From NCBI GenBank assembly GCA_958295905.1, contig OY282382.1, positions 5,390,910 to 5,454,909 on the forward strand: a DNA stretch of 64,000 bases, written 5' to 3'. The stretch comes from an uncultured Vicinamibacterales bacterium. GTDB lineage: Bacteria > Acidobacteriota > Vicinamibacteria > Vicinamibacterales > UBA8438. Shown in pieces: positions 43,514 to 54,673 of this stretch (position 1 is its first letter; each line of letters starts with the position of its first letter). Below the pieces are notes generated by a model. The model worked only from the letters and a program-made list of their open reading frames with translations. It had not been told where the DNA came from and searched no databases. A program made the translations under genes and the position numbers.

Positions 43514-44866
43514 ATGAGACACACGATATTCGCGGGCGCCTTGGCGTTCTGCCTCGTCTTCACGGCCGCGGCGGCGGCCGGCAACGACAACTGGCCGCAG
43601 TTCCGCGGACCGACGATGAACGCCGCGGTGGCCGACAACCCCGACCTGCCGGAACGGTGGAGCGAAACCGAGAACGTCGAGTGGGCGACCGACGTCCCCG
43701 GTCTCGGCTGGTCGAGCCCGGTGGTGTGGGGCAACCGGATCTTCCTCACCACGGTGACCGCCGACGGCGACTTCGAGCAGCCCAAGCCCGGCCTCTACGC
43801 CCCGCGGGGGCGGCCCGACCCGGTGCCCCTCGAGCACGACTGGCGGGTCTACTGTCTGGACCTCGAGACCGGCGCGGTGCTCTGGCAGCGTTCGGTCCAC
43901 ACCGGACGCCCCGCCTTCCCGCGGCACATGAAGAACTCGTACGCTTCGGAGACCCCGACCACCGACGGCGAGCGCGTCTATGTGCGGTTCGGCGAGCTCG
44001 GCCTCTATACCTTCGACATGGACGGCAACGAGGTGTGGCGGCTCGAGATACCCGACCGGCAGACGCGATCGGACTGGGGGTCGGCCTCGTCGCCGGTGCT
44101 GCACCAAGACAAGCTGATCATCGTGTACGACAACGAGGAAGCGTCCTGGATTGCGGCCCTCGACAAGCGCACCGGGGCCGAGATCTGGCGGACGGCGCGC
44201 GACGAGGTGTCGAGCTGGGCGAGCCCGTACGTCTGGGAGCACGAGGGCCGGACCGAGATCGTGACCTCCGCCGTGAACCGCATCCGCTCCTACGACCTCG
44301 ACGGGAACCTGCTCTGGGAGATGGACGGCAGGATGTCCTGGGCGGCCATCGCGACCCCGTTCTCGAGCCACGGCATGGTGTACGTGAACTCGGGCTACTT
44401 CCGGGACGAGCACCGGCCCGCCTACGCGATCCGCCCCGGGGCGAGCGGGGACATCACCCTGGCGGACGGGGAGCGGTCGAACGAGTACGTGGCCTGGTAC
44501 CAGCCGCGGGCCGGGAACTACAACACGTCGCCGCTGATCTACGGCGACATCTACTACAGCCTGCTCGACCGCGGCTTCTTCGAGAGCTACGACGCGGAGA
44601 CCGGCGAGCCCGTCTACGGCCGGCAGCGGATTCGCGTGGGGGCCAGCTTCACGTCGTCGCCCTGGGCCTACAACGGCAAGATTTTCGCGCTGAGCGAACA
44701 GGGCGACACCTACGTGATCCGGGCGGGGCGCGAGTTCGAGGTCATCGGGGTCAACCGCCTCGGCGAACTCGCGCTGGCATCCCCGGCCATCGCGGGGGAC
44801 CGACTGCTCATCCGCACGCAGTCGAAGCTCTACAGCATCCGGAAGGAGCCGGAGTCTGCGCCTTAG
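43514..44866 (+). CDS. Secreted PQQ-like beta-propeller protein
   Basis: 450 residues from the ATG at 43514 with GGAG upstream. Signal peptide FAGALAFCLVFTAAAAAG, then the family opener DNWPQFRGPTMNAAV and WSSPVVWGNRIFLTTV. PQQ-like repeats follow: VYCLDLETGAVLWQRSVHTG, YTFDMDGNEVWRLEIPD, IAALDKRTGAEIWRTARD, IRSYDLDGNLLWEMDG, and ESYDAETGEPVYG. These proteins of Acidobacteriota and Planctomycetota resemble BamB/PQQ propellers but lack an obvious PQQ pocket. The stop TAG lies in GGAGTCTGCGCCTTAG, the family B end motif. Confidence 0.8.
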   Translation: MRHTIFAGALAFCLVFTAAAAAGNDNWPQFRGPTMNAAVADNPDLPERWSETENVEWATDVPGLGWSSPVVWGNRIFLTTVTADGDFEQPKPGLYAPRGRPDPVPLEHDWRVYCLDLETGAVLWQRSVHTGRPAFPRHMKNSYASETPTTDGERVYVRFGELGLYTFDMDGNEVWRLEIPDRQTRSDWGSASSPVLHQDKLIIVYDNEEASWIAALDKRTGAEIWRTARDEVSSWASPYVWEHEGRTEIVTSAVNRIRSYDLDGNLLWEMDGRMSWAAIATPFSSHGMVYVNSGYFRDEHRPAYAIRPGASGDITLADGERSNEYVAWYQPRAGNYNTSPLIYGDIYYSLLDRGFFESYDAETGEPVYGRQRIRVGASFTSSPWAYNGKIFALSEQGDTYVIRAGREFEVIGVNRLGELALASPAIAGDRLLIRTQSKLYSIRKEPESAP

Positions 44867-44874
44867 TTGGTTGG

Positions 44875-45115
44875 ACAACGCGCGGACTACGGGAGGGTTG
44901 GTTGGGCGGCAGGCGGAGCCGCGAGGCGACGGTGGCCGGGCGGGTGCTCCGGGGCCGCGGCACCACCGTGCGCCGTTGCTGCTCTGGCTGCGCTTTGAAC
45001 AACGCGCGGACTACGGGAGGGTTGGTTGGGCGGCAGGCGGAGCCGCGGGGCGACGGTGGCCGGACGGGTGCTCCGGGGCCGCGGCGCCACCGTGCGCCGT
45101 TGGCTGCTCTGGCTG
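44875..45115 (+). repeat. Tandem duplication (period 124) containing family B
   Basis: 44875-44990 and 44999-45115 are about 95% identical, from ACAACGCGCGGACTACGGG through GGTTGGTTGGGCGGC to CACCGTGCGCCGTTG and GCTGCTCTGGCTG. The second copy runs into the open frame of the next gene; the first has a one-base deletion that breaks it. Confidence 0.8.
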
Positions 45116-45480
45116 ACGATCGGCGCTCTCCTCCTGTTCGAGGCGGGCGCCATCGTCACCACCGGTGACGGCAAATTGCTGCTCCCACCGGGGGTGCTGA
45201 CGGGCGCGCTGCTGTTCTGGCTTTTCGTCACCGCCGCGGTCGTGAAGCGCCGGTTCATCCGGACCGGACGTGACCCCGGGAGGAACCCCGTGCCCCGCCG
45301 GCCGGAACGGCTGTGCTGCGTCCCGCTGCTCCTCGCCGCCGGCCTGTGCGGATACGCCGCGCCGGCGGCCGGTCAGGCGCCTCTCATCGCCATGGCCGGG
45401 GCGGCGCTACCGGCCCTCGACGGCCGCGGCTTCTCCGCCCTGAGGCGGGACGAGCCGGGCGCCGCGAGCTCGCACGAGCC
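45092..45480 (+). CDS. Small membrane protein (uncertain extent)
   Basis: From a GTG at 45092 the frame encodes two membrane helices (LLWLTIGALLLFEAGAIVT and GVLTGALLFWLFVTAAVVKRRFI), then a third hydrophobic stretch (CCVPLLLAAGLCGYAAPAAGQ) that resembles an exported N-terminus. The frame continues without a stop into the sulfatase remnant, so the true end is unknown. No family was recognised. The start lies in the duplicated repeat. Confidence 0.35.
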
Positions 45481-45504
45481 GTTTCACGGCCACCGGAAAC
45501 ACAC

Positions 45505-45622
45505 TCTTGACGCAGAGCGTAGCGGCCCGTGGAAGCAGGTGTTCATCCTGCGCTGGAGTCCACGTAGACCGCCTGCCGACGACGCGGAGCGTAGCGGCCC
45601 GTGGAAGCGGGTGTTCCCGCGG
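45505..45622. repeat. Direct repeat of about 35 bases
   Basis: GACGCAGAGCGTAGCGGCCC continuing GTGGAAGCAGGTGTTC at 45510-45545 recurs at 45582-45617 with two substitutions. It lies at the junction between the membrane-protein frame and the sulfatase remnant and may mark the recombination that joined them. Confidence 0.8.
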
Positions 45623-45639
45623 CCGGGACGCGACGAGTC

Positions 45640-45901
45640 GTCATGGCGGATCTCGAAGACCGGCGCATTCGTCGACGAGCGGCTCGAGCCGGTGACGGGC
45701 CTCGATCTCTACAACCTCGAGACGGACCTCGATGTGCGGCGCAACGTCGCGGCCGAGCACCCCGAGGTGGTCGAGCGCCTGACCGCCCCCGCCGACCGGG
45801 CGCAGGCCGAGCTGGGCGACCACAACCGCATCGGCGGCGGCGTGCGGTTCTTCGAGTACGGACCGAGGCGGCCGCGCCGGCAACCGTGGATCACGCAGTG
45901 A
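45640..45901 (+). pseudogene. 3' remnant of a sulfatase gene
   Basis: The last 87 codons before the Fic gene read SSWRISKTGAFVDERLEPVTGLDLYNLETDLDVRRNVAAEHPEVVERLTAPADRAQAELGD, then GVRFFEYGPRRP. LYxLExDxxExxNVAxExPxVVxxL is the standard C-terminus of arylsulfatases. The catalytic N-terminal domain with CxPSR is absent. The stop overlaps the GTG start of the Fic gene. Confidence 0.7.
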
Positions 45902-46713
45902 CCCGCCCGTCCCCGCCCCTGCGGTTTCTGGCGGGACTCGACGCGGACCTCCGGCAGTCGCTGCTGAGCCAGATACGGGACACCTGGACCCACAACTCGA
46001 CCGCCCTGGAGGGCAACTCCCTCAGCCTGGGCGACACCAAGTTCGTCATCGAGGAAGGCCTGACGGTCGCCGGCAAGCCCGTCAAGGACCACCAGGAAGT
46101 CATCGGCCACGCCGGCGCCATCACCCAGATCTATGGCCTGCTCGGCCGGGACGTTACTGACGACGACCTGTTCAACCTCCATCGCAGCGTGCAGGCCGAG
46201 CGCGTCGTCGACGTCTACAAGCCACTCGGAAGCTGGAAGGTCGAGCCCAACGGCACCTATGCGGTGGACGACAGCGGCGCCCAGGTGTTCGTCGAGTATG
46301 CGGCGCCGGAAGATGTGCCGGCCCTCATGGCCGAGGTCATCGACGGCGTCAACGCCACCAGACTCCGGCCTGACGACGCGGGGGAGGCGGCGCCCGCCTA
46401 CGCCCGCATTCACGCCGGGTTCGTGTCCATCCACCCCTTCTGGGACGGCAACGGCCGGCTGGCTCGCCTGATCGCCAACGTCCCCCTCCTGAACGCCGGG
46501 CTGCCGCCGCTCGTCATTCCCAAGGAAGAGCGCCGGTTGTACATCGACACGCTGGCCCGCTACCAGCGCCGCGTCGGCCGGATCACACCGGAAACCGGCG
46601 TCTGGCCGAATCCGCCCGAGTTCGCACCGTTCACGGACTTCTGCCGGCGCTGCTACGCGACGACACGCCGGCTCGTTGACCGGGCGTTCGAACAGCAGCG
46701 CCGCCGTTCCTGA
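45898..46713 (+). CDS. Fic family protein with N-terminal inhibitory motif
   Basis: 271 residues from a GTG that overlaps the preceding stop (GTGA); an earlier in-frame GTG at 45886 is possible. The Fic motif HPFWDGNGRLAR (FVSIHPFWDGNGRLARLIAN) is complete: catalytic His, phosphate-binding GNGR. STALEGNSLS near residue 30 is the (S/T)xxxE(G/N) inhibitory helix of class II Fic enzymes, so activity is self-restrained. Fic proteins transfer AMP from ATP to Tyr, Ser or Thr. The target is unknown. No separate antitoxin is present, as expected for this class. Confidence 0.9.
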   Translation: MTRPSPPLRFLAGLDADLRQSLLSQIRDTWTHNSTALEGNSLSLGDTKFVIEEGLTVAGKPVKDHQEVIGHAGAITQIYGLLGRDVTDDDLFNLHRSVQAERVVDVYKPLGSWKVEPNGTYAVDDSGAQVFVEYAAPEDVPALMAEVIDGVNATRLRPDDAGEAAPAYARIHAGFVSIHPFWDGNGRLARLIANVPLLNAGLPPLVIPKEERRLYIDTLARYQRRVGRITPETGVWPNPPEFAPFTDFCRRCYATTRRLVDRAFEQQRRRS

Positions 46714-46978
46714 CGGCGGAAGCCCTGCGACCGGAGCGCTCCGTCCATGTCCGGACGACGATCTGCCGAAGCGGAACCGGATGGCGCCGGTGGTCGCGCT
46801 GGAGCAGAGCCGCTCGCCGCCGGACCTGAAGCGGGTCGCAGAAGCGCTACGGTCGCGGGCGTGGGCCGCGAACGAGGGAGCGCTGGAGCGCGTGTTCGCG
46901 GAATCGCCCGCCCGCGCCGGTCCGACACCGGCCGAAGGGCACGCCGCGCGACCTGAGGGGGTGCACGTCAGATTTGTG

Positions 46979-48900
<1,922 letters not shown>

Positions 48901-49244
48901 CGGCACCGGGCGAAAGCGGCCGGAAACAGCTACCCCCATCCGCCTACCGCCACCGCGCCAGTCGTCGACTCTACAGACGACCGCCCTGTCGCTGCCAGAT
49001 TGGCGATTTCCGATCCCGTTCCCGGCCTGGATGCCCTCCGAACGAGCCCTTTCGGGCTTCGACGCGATGGGGCAGCTCGGGGCCGCCCGCGCCAGATACC
49101 CCAACGGGGCCGTCTCACTTTCTTGACGTGCACCGACCTGAGGCGTCCGCTAGCGAGCGGGACGCCGTCGCCACCCTCCACGCGAGGGCGATCCGCCAGA
49201 TCGACTTGTCGAGCAAAAAAGCGGAGGACCGACGGCAACGAGGG
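48901..49244. other. Gene-free stretch 3' of the intron
   Basis: No supported gene. It contains TGACGTGCACC (49124-49134), the inverse of GGTGCACGTCA just before the intron (46960-46970); the significance is unclear. Confidence 0.4.
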
Positions 49245-49841
49245 TCAACGGCTGCGCCCACGGGCTCGGCCGATGATCTCGTCGACCGTGACGTGCAGGC
49301 CGGCGACCGCGGTCGACTCGATCTCCGCCCCTTGCCGGAAGACCTGCCCGCTGGCGTAGCCGCCGGAGCCGGGAGCGGTGTACACGGTGACCGCGCGGTC
49401 GGTCACGTCCACCAGCCAAGCTTCCGGGATGCCGGACCTTGCGTAGCGCGGCATCTTCTCCGCGCGGTCGTAGCGCAGCGACGAATCGGCGACCTCGATG
49501 ACGAGCAGGACGTCGCCCGCCTCCGGGTGACGATCCGCGTAGTCGTCCTCGCCGCCCCGCGCGACCACCAGATCCGGCAGCGGCTCGCTGTGTCCATCCA
49601 GACGAAGCGGGTTCTGCACGCTGACGTAGGCCCGGTCGGCCAGACGCATGACGAGCCGCCGGGTCAGGCGATTGACGATCCAGGCATGCGGCTGGCCGAT
49701 GGGCGTCATGTCGCGGATTTCACCGTCGATCAACTCGACGCGGTCGCCCTCGGTGAAGATTCCCGCTTCGCCCAGACGCGCGAAGTCATCGACGGTGAAA
49801 CGATGGCGCGGAATCGCGATGGCGGCCTGCGGATCGGCCAT
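49245..49841 (-). CDS. Uma2-family putative PD-(D/E)XK endonuclease
   Basis: 198 residues from MADPQAAIAIPRHRFTVDDFARLGEAGIFTEGDRVELIDGEIRDMTPIG. The Uma2/DUF820 nuclease-fold motifs are DRVELIDGEI, LPDLVVARG (Asp), VLLVIEVADSSLRYDRAEKMPRYARSGIPEAWLVD, where E-V-(A)-DSSLxxDxxxKxxxYA is the family signature, and TVYTAPGSGGY. Members are abundant in cyanobacteria and other environmental bacteria. Their biological role is not settled. The gene lies downstream of the DUF1552 gene only in an antiparallel sense; no operon is evident. Confidence 0.9.
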   Translation of the reverse strand: MADPQAAIAIPRHRFTVDDFARLGEAGIFTEGDRVELIDGEIRDMTPIGQPHAWIVNRLTRRLVMRLADRAYVSVQNPLRLDGHSEPLPDLVVARGGEDDYADRHPEAGDVLLVIEVADSSLRYDRAEKMPRYARSGIPEAWLVDVTDRAVTVYTAPGSGGYASGQVFRQGAEIESTAVAGLHVTVDEIIGRARGRSR

Positions 49842-49887
49842 CGCCCTCTCTGCCCTCCTGGTCGCTCCGACGGTCACACGAGCCTCG

Positions 49888-51249
49888 CTAAACACCCGAC
49901 AGCGGCCGGGTGTTCAGCAGCCCGGTGCTGTCCCCCAGCTTCTCGGCCGGCACTCCCGCCTTGTCGAGCACCGTCAGCAGGAGGTTGGTCATCGGCGTGT
50001 CTTCCGGATACGCGAGGTGCCGCCCGCCCTTGAGCCGGCCGCCGGCGCCGCCGGCGACGAGGCACGGCAGGTTGGTGTGCTCGTGCAGGTTGCCGTTGCC
50101 GATGCCGCCGCCGTAGACGGTCATCGAGTGGTCGAGGAGGTTGCCGTCGCCGTCCGGGGTCTCCCGCAGCTTCTGGAGGAAACGGCTCAGCAGCGAGACG
50201 TGATAGAGGTCGATCTTCGCCTTCCGGGCCATGTAGTCGGGGTCGTTCCGGTGGTGGGACACGGTGTGGTGCTGGTCGGGCACCCCGATCTGCGGGAAGG
50301 TGCGGGGGCTCGTCTCGCGGGCCATCATCAGCGTCCCGACGCGGGTGACGTCGGCCTGCCAGGCGAGGGCCAGCAGATCGAACATCAGCGTGGCGTACTC
50401 CTCGAAGTCGTCGGGGATGTCGATCGGACGGTCGGGCAGATCGATCTCGGCCTGGTCGTCCCGGGCCTCGGCCCGCCCGATGCGCAGCTCGAGATCGCGC
50501 ACCGAGTCGAGATACTCGCTCAGCTTGTTGCGGTCGGCCGGTCCCAGGGTGCGCTCGAGGCTCAGCGCCTCTTCCGTCACCGAGTCGAGAATGCTGCCGG
50601 TCTGCCGCACCTGGGCGCGGCGGTCGGCGGCGGTGCCGCCGTCGCCGAACAGCCGCTCGAACACCACGCGGGGGTGCGGCTCCATCTCCAGCGGGGTCGT
50701 GGGGTCGCGCCACGAGATGGTGTTCGAGTAGAAGCAGTCGCCCGAGTCGCACGAGATGGCGGTCGGCTTCTCGAGCACCAGCTCGAGCGACGGCAGCGGC
50801 GTCTCCGTGCCGAGCTCACGCGCCGCGAGCTGGTCGGCGGTGGTGCCGAGCTGGATCGCGGTGGGGCCGATTCGCCCCCGGCGCTCCCACGCGTGCACCC
50901 CGCTCAGCCACGCCGCGGTCGCCCGCGGGTGGTCGCCGTTGCCGTCGCCGAACGAGTCGGCCTGCCGGTGGGCGAGGCCGCTCAGCACGAGCAGGCGGTC
51001 CTGCACCGGCGCCAGGGGGCCGAGGGTGGGCGACAGCGCGAACCCGGCGCCGGTCGCCGCCGGCACGAACTGCTCCTGGATCACCCCGTTGGGAATGTAG
51101 ACGAAGCCCAGCCGGGTGGCGGGACGCGCCGCGGTCTTCGCCAGGGCCGTCGCCGCCGGCACCATGGCGTCGAGCAGGGGCAGGGCCACCGTGGCGCCCA
51201 AGCCGCGGAGGAACGTTCGACGGGGCAGCGCGAGCTTCGAAATGGTCAT
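49888..51249 (-). CDS. DUF1552 protein, Tat-exported (second copy)
   Basis: 453 residues. Tat signal LPRRTFLRGLGATVALPLLDAMVPAATALA. Core: TRLGFVYIPNGVIQEQFVPA, LSGLAHRQADSFGDGNGDHPRATAAWLSGVHA, SLELVLEKPTAISCDSGDCFYSNTISWRDPTTPLEMEPHPRVVFERLFGDGG, VRDLELRIGRAEA and LLDHSMTVYGGGIGNGNLHEHTNLP. It is homologous to the protein at 29585-30919. Its ATG overlaps the DUF1592 stop (ATGA), so the pair is translationally coupled, unlike the first locus where a repeat array separates them. Confidence 0.9.
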   Translation of the reverse strand: MTISKLALPRRTFLRGLGATVALPLLDAMVPAATALAKTAARPATRLGFVYIPNGVIQEQFVPAATGAGFALSPTLGPLAPVQDRLLVLSGLAHRQADSFGDGNGDHPRATAAWLSGVHAWERRGRIGPTAIQLGTTADQLAARELGTETPLPSLELVLEKPTAISCDSGDCFYSNTISWRDPTTPLEMEPHPRVVFERLFGDGGTAADRRAQVRQTGSILDSVTEEALSLERTLGPADRNKLSEYLDSVRDLELRIGRAEARDDQAEIDLPDRPIDIPDDFEEYATLMFDLLALAWQADVTRVGTLMMARETSPRTFPQIGVPDQHHTVSHHRNDPDYMARKAKIDLYHVSLLSRFLQKLRETPDGDGNLLDHSMTVYGGGIGNGNLHEHTNLPCLVAGGAGGRLKGGRHLAYPEDTPMTNLLLTVLDKAGVPAEKLGDSTGLLNTRPLSGV

Positions 51250-53690
51250 GATTCTCTCATCTGGAACGGCGTGCTGTTGACGATGCCGAGCACGATCGAC
51301 GCGAACCGATAGCCGTCGCGCCCGGCATCCCGGACGATGGCGCGGATGGTCGGGGCATCGAAGTGCTCGACCCCGCGGCCGAGCGCATAGGTCAGGAGCT
51401 TCTCGGCCACGGTGTGCACGAACTGCTCGGGCGCGTGCAGCAGGGCGGTCCGCAGGCCGGCCGGTCCTTCGAACCGCCGGCCGTCGGGGAGCACGCCGCT
51501 CGCGTCTATCGGGGTGTTCGACTCGCTCAGGGCGCGCCAGCGCCCGATGGCGTCGAAGTTCTCGAGGGCGAAGCCGAGCGGGTCCATCTGGGCGTGGCAG
51601 CTCGCGCACGCGGGGTTCGCGCGGTGCTGCTCCATCGCCTCGCGCATCGACCGCGGCTCGCCGCTCTCGGTCGTCTCGTCGAGGGCCGGGACGTCCGGCG
51701 GGGGCGGCGGCGGGGGCGACGCCAGCAGGTTCTCGAGAATCCACTTGCCGCGCAGAACCGGCGAGGTGCGGGTGGCGTACGAGGTCAGGGTGAGGATGCT
51801 CCCCTGCCCGAGCAGCCCCCGCCGGGCCGGGGAATCGAGCTCCACCCGCCGGAAGTGGCTGCCGTACACGTGCGGAATCCCGTAGTGCCGGGCGAGCCGC
51901 TCGTTCACGAACGTGTGCGACGCGGTCAGCAGGTCGAGGACGCTGCCGTCGCCGCGCAGCACGCTGTCGACGAACAGCTCGGTCTCGCGCCGGAACGCCC
52001 GCCGCAGGTTCTCGTCGAAACCGGGGAAGAACCCCGCGTCGGGCTCCTTCGCATCGACGTCGCGAAGGAACAGCCACTGCTCGGCGAAGTTGTTCACGAG
52101 GGCGGCCGACCGCGGATCCGCGAGCATCCGGCGCACTTGGCGGTCGAGCACCCCGGGCTCGCGCAACCCGCCCCGAACCGCGGTGTCGAGCAGTTCATCG
52201 TCGGGAATGCTGCTCCACAGGAAGAACGACAGGCGCGACGCCAGCTCGATATCGCTGACCGGATACACGTCGCCGGCCGCCGCGCCGGCCGGATCGCGCT
52301 CGACCCGGAACAGGAACTCGGGACTGACGAGCAGCCGCTCGAGGGCGCGCTGGATGCCGCGCTCGAAGCCGCCCTCGCCGCGGCCCTGCTCGTAGAACGG
52401 CGCCAGCCGGTCGAGATCGCCGTCGGTCACCGGGCGCCGGTAGGCGCGGCGGGCCAGCGAGGCCAGAATCGAACGCGCGCACGCGGTCTCCTCCGGCGCC
52501 GGGGCGCCGGTCCGGGGCCGGCAGGTCAGGATGCGCCGGCGGCTGGGGGTGTCGCCGGCGCCGTCCGCCCCGTACGGCCCGCTGACGATGAGGCTGGCGA
52601 TCGACGGCTGCCGGCTCCGCGAGCGATAGGACCGGACCAGCCCCTCGGGCGCCGCCCCGCTCTTCGGCAGGAACGCCACCGCCACCTCGCGGGGGCCGGC
52701 GCGCAGGGGCACGCGCACCTGCACGTCCGGGTCGGCGTCGAAGGCGAACACCCCGCTCGCGAGCCGCTCCGGCGGGTTGTCGCCGACCGTGAACAGTTCG
52801 ACCCGCCGGCCGTCCACGCTCACCTCGACGTCGTGCGGCTCGCGGGCGGCGCGGGTGAACTGCACGGTGATGAGGTACTCCCCGTCCAGCGGCAGATGGC
52901 TCCGCACCCGGGCGCCGCCGCGGGTCCCGAGGGGCAGGCCCTCGATGTGCAGGTCCTGCACTAGATCACGGTCGAGTTGGTAGGTGTCGACGATGGACGG
53001 CATCGTCGGGTCGCCGACGGCGAGCCGGCTGATCTTGCGCGCCGCCGCCAGGTAACGTTCCATCAGGGTCGGCGACACGAACAGCAGTTCGGCCAAGTTG
53101 TCGAACCCGCTGGTGGCGTTGTCGGCCGGCAGCATCACCGCGATGTCGAGCTCCTTCGGCAGGTCGTCGAGCCCCAGCAGGTCGCGCACCGCGTTGGCGT
53201 ACTCGGTGCGGCTCAACCGGTGCAGCGCCGGCCGACGGCCCGGCTCGGGGGCCGCGGCGGCGGCGCGGTCGAGCGACGTCTCGAGCCACGACGCGACCCC
53301 GGCGATCGTCGCCTCGGCCGGCCTCGGCCGGCCGATCGGCGGCATCGACCCGCCCCGCAGCTTGCGGACCACCGCTTCCCAGGCCTCCGCGTCGCCGGCC
53401 ACGTTCGACGCATCGAGCCGGTCGAGGGCCAACCCGACGCTGCGGAGCTGAGCCACCAGCGGGGAGGGGGCCGCCCCGCCGCCGTCGACGACGCGCGCGT
53501 TGTGGCAGGTCACGCAGTACTGGTCCAGCACCGCGGCGACTTCACCCGCGGTGGCGGCGGACTCGTGCCCGGGCGCGGCCCCGGAGCCGCCGTGCAGATG
53601 CCCCGGCTGACCGGCCGCGGCAGGCCGCGCGAGCCACCCGCTGCAGGTCAGCGCGGCGAAGGCAAGCACACCGATCCATCTGTTGCTCAT
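51246..53690 (-). CDS. DUF1592/DUF1587-family protein with c-type haem motif (second copy)
   Basis: 814 residues behind AGGGAG. Signal peptide VLAFAALTCSGWLARPAAAG. CVTCH (LDQYCVTCHNARVVDGG), LRGGSMPPIGRPRP, DUF1587 (LHRLSRTEYANAVRDLLGL), TSGFDNLAELLFVSPTLMERYLAAARKISRLA, DUF1592 (ASRLSFFLWSSIPDDELLD), DUF1588 (LLGQGSILTLTSYATRTSPVLRGKWILENLLASPPP) and DUF1585 (VAEKLLTYALGRGVEHFDAP) occur in the same order as at 31536-33956. The acidic, Pro-rich PPPPPPPDVP linker is longer here. Confidence 0.9.
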   Translation of the reverse strand: MSNRWIGVLAFAALTCSGWLARPAAAGQPGHLHGGSGAAPGHESAATAGEVAAVLDQYCVTCHNARVVDGGGAAPSPLVAQLRSVGLALDRLDASNVAGDAEAWEAVVRKLRGGSMPPIGRPRPAEATIAGVASWLETSLDRAAAAAPEPGRRPALHRLSRTEYANAVRDLLGLDDLPKELDIAVMLPADNATSGFDNLAELLFVSPTLMERYLAAARKISRLAVGDPTMPSIVDTYQLDRDLVQDLHIEGLPLGTRGGARVRSHLPLDGEYLITVQFTRAAREPHDVEVSVDGRRVELFTVGDNPPERLASGVFAFDADPDVQVRVPLRAGPREVAVAFLPKSGAAPEGLVRSYRSRSRQPSIASLIVSGPYGADGAGDTPSRRRILTCRPRTGAPAPEETACARSILASLARRAYRRPVTDGDLDRLAPFYEQGRGEGGFERGIQRALERLLVSPEFLFRVERDPAGAAAGDVYPVSDIELASRLSFFLWSSIPDDELLDTAVRGGLREPGVLDRQVRRMLADPRSAALVNNFAEQWLFLRDVDAKEPDAGFFPGFDENLRRAFRRETELFVDSVLRGDGSVLDLLTASHTFVNERLARHYGIPHVYGSHFRRVELDSPARRGLLGQGSILTLTSYATRTSPVLRGKWILENLLASPPPPPPPDVPALDETTESGEPRSMREAMEQHRANPACASCHAQMDPLGFALENFDAIGRWRALSESNTPIDASGVLPDGRRFEGPAGLRTALLHAPEQFVHTVAEKLLTYALGRGVEHFDAPTIRAIVRDAGRDGYRFASIVLGIVNSTPFQMRES

Positions 53691-53889
53691 TGAACTCCCT
53701 TTAATACGCGTTACGTCCGGGGTTGTCAACGCCACCAACGACACCAAGACCATCCCACGCCCCACCACCGCCGTGTGCAGGCAGCATCATGTGGCGGGTT
53801 GAACTCGACCGGGCTCAGGTCGGACTCCCAGTCGGGCTCGTTCAGGAAATCACCGACGCCGGTTGTCGACTGCGGCGAGGTCGAGGGGG

Positions 53890-54062
53890 GCGTTGCTCGG
53901 TCAGCCGCGCCGGAGAACCCGGTCGCCGAGCGGCTGCACGGGGCGACAGTTGTTCGGGTACAGCGCCGCGGTCGCGGGAGGGCGTTGCTCGGTCAGCCGC
54001 GCCGGAGAACCCGGTCGCCGAGCGGCTGCACGGGGCGACAGTTGTTCGGGTACAGCGCCGCG
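53890..54062. repeat. Tandem duplication of the carbonic anhydrase 3' end
   Basis: An 81-base unit (53890-53970) is repeated with near-perfect identity at 53982-54062. The second copy contains the last codons and stop (53993) of the carbonic anhydrase gene; the first is a non-functional tail copy. Nothing else is seen in 53691-53889. Confidence 0.85.
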
Positions 54063-54673
54063 AACGCGTCGATCTGGGCCGCCGACAGCGTGAGCGGCTC
54101 GGTCAGGACGATCCAGGCGACACCCTCGTGGCACGGCGGCGTCGTCAGCGACCCCCGGTAGCGCCACGTGGTGCGGCCGGCGGGCAGCAGCGCCGCAAGG
54201 TCCAGATCGCCCCGCGTCACCCGGGACGCGGCCGGCTCGCGCGGCAACTGCGCCCAGAGCGGCGCCAGCGCGCGGTTCGCGGCGCCCGCCTCGAACAGGA
54301 CCCCGACCACCGCCAGCGATCCCCGGTCGTTCCGATGGACCAAGTGCGCCTCGAGGGCCAGCCGGACACCTCCCACGGTGTGCTCGCTGCCGTGATGGAA
54401 ATGAAACTGCTGCAGCTCGTAGCGCACCCCGTCGAGCACGATCCCGCTGCCGGGATCCGGGTTCACCTGAATCGTGCGCCCGGTGTTCTCGATGGCGACG
54501 CGGGTCCGCCGGTAGTCGAACTCGACGGGGCTCAGGTCGGCTTCGCAGCCGCCGGTCAGGTCGATGGGCGACTGCTCCCGGCCCAGCGCGCAGGCGCTAT
54601 ACGCCGGATCGAGGGTGCCCCAAAGGGCGGGGCCGTCGTGCGGCGCGTAGCCCCAGCGCGTGGCGGCGGGCAT
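53993..54673 (-). CDS. Alpha-class carbonic anhydrase
   Basis: 226 residues. WGYAPHDGPALWGTL opens the alpha-CA fold; QSPIDLTG, LQQFHFHHGSEHTVGGVRLALEAHLVHRND supplies the zinc ligands (HFH and the His of EAHLVH), and YRGSLTTPPCHEGVAWIVLTEPLTLSAAQI is the conserved C-terminal signature. The two Cys (YSACALG, PPCHEG) could form the usual disulfide. No signal peptide is visible from this start, which is odd for a normally periplasmic enzyme; an unrecognised upstream start may exist. It hydrates CO2 to bicarbonate. Confidence 0.92.
   Translation of the reverse strand: MPAATRWGYAPHDGPALWGTLDPAYSACALGREQSPIDLTGGCEADLSPVEFDYRRTRVAIENTGRTIQVNPDPGSGIVLDGVRYELQQFHFHHGSEHTVGGVRLALEAHLVHRNDRGSLAVVGVLFEAGAANRALAPLWAQLPREPAASRVTRGDLDLAALLPAGRTTWRYRGSLTTPPCHEGVAWIVLTEPLTLSAAQIDAFAALYPNNCRPVQPLGDRVLRRG

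Noticed and set aside
48930..49238. Minus-strand frame beside the Uma2 gene
   Set aside because: No ribosome-binding site, Arg/Gly-rich, no recognisable motif. It probably reflects GC bias.
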